Shown piece by piece: positions 61,531 to 64,000 of a stretch of 64,000 nucleotides of DNA; positions within the stretch are counted from its first letter, which is position 1; each line of letters starts with the position of its first letter. Origin of the DNA: Nocardioides sp. AX2bis. GTDB taxonomy: Bacteria; Actinomycetota; Actinomycetes; Propionibacteriales; Nocardioidaceae. The stretch covers positions 829,540-893,539 of the forward strand of contig NZ_LR733215.1 in NCBI RefSeq assembly GCF_902506435.1. The letters are read 5' to 3'. The notes under the pieces were generated by a model, which searched no databases, had not been told where the DNA came from, and worked only from the letters and a program-made list of their open reading frames with translations. The position numbers and the translations under genes were made by a program.

Positions 61531-61600
61531 TCGTGTCCGCAAGCGTCACCTCGAGGCGCCGCGAGCGTCACCTCGGCTGTCCGCGAGCGTCATCTCGGCT
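61531..61600 (-). repeat. 22-bp tandem repeat family, locus 3
   Basis: Minus-orientation units at 61531-61550 (shortened, one change), 61551-61572 and 61573-61594, then a partial unit TCGGCT. Sequence order mirrors locus 2. It is 18 bp past the stop of the minus-strand cNMP-binding gene, so with respect to that gene it is a downstream element as at locus 2. Confidence 0.85.
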
Positions 61601-61618
61601 GGTGGCGACGTGGCCCGG

Positions 61619-62020
61619 TCAGTCGTCGTGCGCGGCGGCGGTGGCCTCGAGGGCCCTGCCGAACGCCGGGATCTCCTCGGCGAGCCGGGAGAGGTCCTCG
61701 TTGGTGAAGTGCACGACCTCGAGCTCGGAGGTCGAGACCACCGCGGCGGTGCGCAGCTTCTTCTGCAGCACGCCGATCTCGCCGATCAGGTCGCCCGCGC
61801 CGACGGTGGCCACGACCGTGCCCTGGCGGCGCACCTCGGCGGTGCCGGCGAGCAGGACGTAGGCCTTGTCGGCCGGCGTGGTCTCCGCCATCAGCGACCA
61901 CTGCGCGGGCAGGTGCACCAGACGTCCGGCCTTGGCCACCTTCTCCAGCTCACGCTTGGAGAGGTCGGCGAACCGCGGCACGCGGGTCAGTCGGGCGGTG
62001 ACGTCGTCGCTCTTGGCCAT
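61619..62020 (-). CDS. Single-domain cyclic-nucleotide-binding-like protein
   Basis: 133 residues, a cNMP-binding (Crp/PKA-like) barrel only: LSKRELEKVAKAG, AYVLLAGTAEVRRQG, GAGDLIGEIGVLQKKLRTA. The phosphate cassette normally reads GExALL-xxxxRxA; here GEIGVLQKKLRTA keeps Glu and has Arg, so ligand binding is possible. No DNA-binding domain follows. Role unknown. It has a DUF5709-like gene 35 bp upstream on the same strand. Confidence 0.85.
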   Translation of the reverse strand: MAKSDDVTARLTRVPRFADLSKRELEKVAKAGRLVHLPAQWSLMAETTPADKAYVLLAGTAEVRRQGTVVATVGAGDLIGEIGVLQKKLRTAAVVSTSELEVVHFTNEDLSRLAEEIPAFGRALEATAAAHDD

Positions 62021-62055
62021 GACCGGATCCTAGGAGACTCCGAGGGTGAGCGGAG

Positions 62056-62481
62056 TCAGATCGGCTCGTCGTCCTCGGGGACGACGTGGACCGCCGCCTC
62101 CTCGGCGCCGGCAGCGGCGCCGTCGATGCCGGCGTCGTCACCGACCATCGCCTGCTCGAGGTCCGCGCCGCCACCCTGGTCGGGGTCGACCAGGCGGCCC
62201 GCGCGCTCGTCGCCGACCTCGCCGTCGTCGAGGTCGTTGACGTCCTCGGCGGCGGCCGCGTCGTACGGGTCCGCCTCGGGCTCCTCCTGCTCGAGGCGCT
62301 CCTCGAAGGACTCGCCCTCGAGCACCTCGGCGGTGGTCGTGCCGTGCTTCATGTTGCCCGAGAGCTTCTCGGGAGGGGAGTAGCCGCGGTCGAGCTCGTC
62401 CTCGACGTCGCCCTCCGACCCGGCGAGGGCGTCCTCGCGGGAGAGCTGGTCGCCGGCGTAGATGTCTCCGTCTTGGCTCAT
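62056..62481 (-). CDS. Acidic DUF5709-like protein
   Basis: 141 residues, strongly acidic. SQDGDIYAGDQLSREDALAG, LDRGYSPPEKLSG and ERLEQEEPE match the actinobacterial family I know as DUF5709. Mostly disordered by composition; no catalytic motif. I start at ATG 62481, not the in-frame GTG-like upstream start. Function unknown. Confidence 0.8.
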   Translation of the reverse strand: MSQDGDIYAGDQLSREDALAGSEGDVEDELDRGYSPPEKLSGNMKHGTTTAEVLEGESFEERLEQEEPEADPYDAAAAEDVNDLDDGEVGDERAGRLVDPDQGGGADLEQAMVGDDAGIDGAAAGAEEAAVHVVPEDDEPI

Positions 62482-62552
62482 GCCCGCCACGGTACGCACC
62501 GCGCTGGTGCTCCGGGAGGGTGAGTGGGCGGCACCTCGGGGCCCGAGGTCCC

Positions 62553-62583
62553 TTGACTTAAGTACGAGAGTCGTACTTAATAG
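62553..62583 (+). promoter_or_regulatory. xylB promoter with overlapping palindromic operator
   Basis: TTAAGTACGA (62558-62567), 3 nt, TCGTACTTAA (62571-62580) is a perfect 10-bp inverted repeat. It lies between TTGACT (62553-62558) and TTAATA (62577-62582), so a bound protein would block RNA polymerase. The shape fits a ROK/NagC-type sugar regulator, probably encoded next to xylB beyond the window. GTG of xylB follows at 62589, so the leader is very short. Confidence 0.75.
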
Positions 62584-62588
62584 GGGCT

Positions 62589-63989
62589 GTGACGCTCGTC
62601 ATGGGGATCGACTCCTCCACCCAGTCCACCAAGGCCGTGCTCGTCGACGCCGCCGACGGCCGTGTCGTCGACGCGCGCTCCGCCCCGCACCCGGTCGGCA
62701 CCGAGGTCGACCCGCGGGCCTGGCTCGCCGCCGTCGACCGGGCCACCGACGGCCTGCTCGACCTGGCCGACGCCGTCGCGGTGGGGGGCCAGCAGCACGG
62801 CATGGTCGCCCTCGACGAGGACGGGGAGCCGGTCCGCGACGCGCTGCTCTGGAACGACACCCGCTCCGCCGGCACCGCCGCCGACCTCGTCGCCGAGATG
62901 GGCGGGCCCCAGGCCTGCGCCGACGCCGTCGGCAGCGTCATGGTCGCCTCCTTCACCGCCGCGAAGCTGCGGTGGCTGCGCGACCACGAGCCCGAGGCCG
63001 CCGCCCGCGTACGTCGGGTGCTGCTGCCCCACGACTACGTCTCGCTCCACCTCGCGGCGGCCGGCACCGAGCCCTTCACCGACCGCGGCGACGCCTCGGG
63101 CACCGGCTACCTCGACACCGCCGCCGGCACCTGGCGCCCCGACCTGGCCGCGGCCGCGCTCGGCCACGAGGTCGACCTGCCCCGCCTCGTCGCCCCGGGC
63201 ACTGCCGCCGGCACCACGCGTACCGGCGCCCTCCTCGCCGGCGGCACCGGCGACAACATGGCCGCGGCCCTCGGGATGGGCCTCGAGGTCGGCGACGTGC
63301 TGGTCTCCCTCGGCACCTCCGGCGTCGCCTCCTGCATCAGCGCGACCCCGGTCGCCGACGGCAGCGGCGTCGTCACCGGCTTCGCGGACGCGGCCGGCGG
63401 CTTCCTGCCGATGGTCACCACGATGAACGCCGCCCGGATCCTCGACCTGCAGGCGGCCTGGCTCGGCGTCGACCACGACGAGCTCGGGCGCATGGCGCTG
63501 TCGTCGGTCCCCGGCGCCGGAGGCGTGACGCTCTCGCCGTACTACGGCGGCGAGCGGTCCCCGAACCGCCCGGCCGCCACCGGCACCTGGACCGGCCTGC
63601 GCGACACCACCACCCGCGCCGACCTGGCCCGGGCCGCCGTCGAGGCGCTGCTGTGCTCCCTGGCCGAGGCCGTCGAGCGGCTGGTCGCCGAGACCGGCCG
63701 GCAGCCCGCCCGCGTCCTGATGGTGGGCGGCGCCACCCGCAACCCCGCCGTCCAGGCGCTGGCCCCGGCGCTGCTCGGCCACGACGTCTCGCTGCCGCCG
63801 ACGGGGGAGTACGTCGCCCTCGGCGCCGCACGTCAGGCCGCCTGGGCCCTCGCCGGCACCGACGCCCCGCCGGCCTGGCCGGCCGGACCGACCACCGTCC
63901 TGACCGCCGACGACGCCGCGCGCTCCGCGGCCCCGGCGGTGCGGGCGGCCTACGCCGACCTGCGCGAGCGCACCGCCCCCTGGTCCTGA
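62589..63989 (+). CDS. xylB: Xylulokinase
   Basis: 466-residue FGGY kinase phosphorylating D-xylulose to xylulose-5-P. MGIDSSTQSTKAVLVD phosphate loop, GGQQHGMVALD substrate block, WNDTRS, catalytic Asp222 in GGTGDNMAAALG, and LGTSGVASC. Length is slightly short of the 480-500 usual but both FGGY halves are complete. GTG 62589 is fixed by the operator/promoter. Other xylose genes (xylA) are presumably next to it outside the window. Confidence 0.93.
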   Translation: MTLVMGIDSSTQSTKAVLVDAADGRVVDARSAPHPVGTEVDPRAWLAAVDRATDGLLDLADAVAVGGQQHGMVALDEDGEPVRDALLWNDTRSAGTAADLVAEMGGPQACADAVGSVMVASFTAAKLRWLRDHEPEAAARVRRVLLPHDYVSLHLAAAGTEPFTDRGDASGTGYLDTAAGTWRPDLAAAALGHEVDLPRLVAPGTAAGTTRTGALLAGGTGDNMAAALGMGLEVGDVLVSLGTSGVASCISATPVADGSGVVTGFADAAGGFLPMVTTMNAARILDLQAAWLGVDHDELGRMALSSVPGAGGVTLSPYYGGERSPNRPAATGTWTGLRDTTTRADLARAAVEALLCSLAEAVERLVAETGRQPARVLMVGGATRNPAVQALAPALLGHDVSLPPTGEYVALGAARQAAWALAGTDAPPAWPAGPTTVLTADDAARSAAPAVRAAYADLRERTAPWS

Positions 63990-64000
63990 CCGACCACCCC

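Overview
The window is very GC-rich, with strong G/C bias at third codon positions, many GTG starts and tightly packed genes. Its gene content is that of a high-GC actinobacterium, most likely in or near Nocardioides (Propionibacteriales). Supporting markers are a mycothiol-type formaldehyde dehydrogenase paired with a metallo-hydrolase, a GroEL with a His-rich tail behind a CIRCE-controlled groES, GuaB plus GuaB3, and a run of genes in the order known from Mycobacterium tuberculosis (rplM, rpsI, glmM, glmS, alr, tsaE, tsaB, rimI, tsaD, groES, groEL1, guaB, guaB3, a cholesterol-oxidase-like GMC enzyme, guaA). The genus assignment is inference. I found no rRNA, tRNA, CRISPR array, transposase or prophage gene.

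Layout. 1-4.4 kb: a leftward acyl-CoA catabolism operon (two SDRs, an ACAD10/11-type kinase, two acyl-CoA dehydrogenases) divergent from a TetR regulator with a palindromic operator. 5-10.4 kb: a WS/DGAT acyltransferase, a second acyl-CoA dehydrogenase pair and an Nramp-related transporter. 10.5-20.7 kb: ABC-F protein, HtrA protease, YihY membrane protein, acyl-CoA synthetase, OafA-type acyltransferase, epimerase, HAD and NYN proteins. 20.7-28.3 kb: gltA, rplM-rpsI-glmM, an Ohr-type peroxidase, coaA, glmS-acpS. 28.3-29.6 kb: a probable nuclease-fold gene bracketed by palindromic repeats. 29.6-37.5 kb: nnr-alr-hydrolase-(GNAT-tsaE)-tsaB-rimI and tsaD. 37.5-43.8 kb: formaldehyde detoxification pair, a methyltransferase, groES-groEL, an S66 peptidase. 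44-50.3 kb: class IV aminotransferase with a sulfotransferase-like partner, rnhA, ACT-GNAT protein, guaB, guaB3. 50.3-53.6 kb: a coupled operon resembling murein-peptide recycling (HAD, class A beta-lactamase-like, Ala-Glu epimerase-like, NlpC/P60). 53.7-59.5 kb: aldehyde dehydrogenase, GMC oxidoreductase, a LicD-methyltransferase fusion and a basic SAP-like protein. 59.8-64 kb: guaA, a cNMP-binding protein, a DUF5709-like acidic protein and xylB with a near-perfect operator.

How the genes work together. The backbone joins wall-precursor synthesis (glmS, glmM, alr, murein recycling), translation and t6A tRNA modification (rplM, rpsI, tsaB/D/E, rimI), purine synthesis (guaB, guaA), cofactor supply and repair (coaA, acpS, nnr) and proteostasis (groESL, htrA). 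The left end is lipid catabolism and storage.

The least explained signal is non-coding. A 46-bp palindrome occurs five times at exactly constant length. A 22-bp tandem repeat occurs at three loci. Two long hairpins near 43.9 kb share a core but not arm sequence. Two of these repeats also supply the stop codon of the adjacent gene, and one lies just beyond the point where the yihY reading frame loses its stop.
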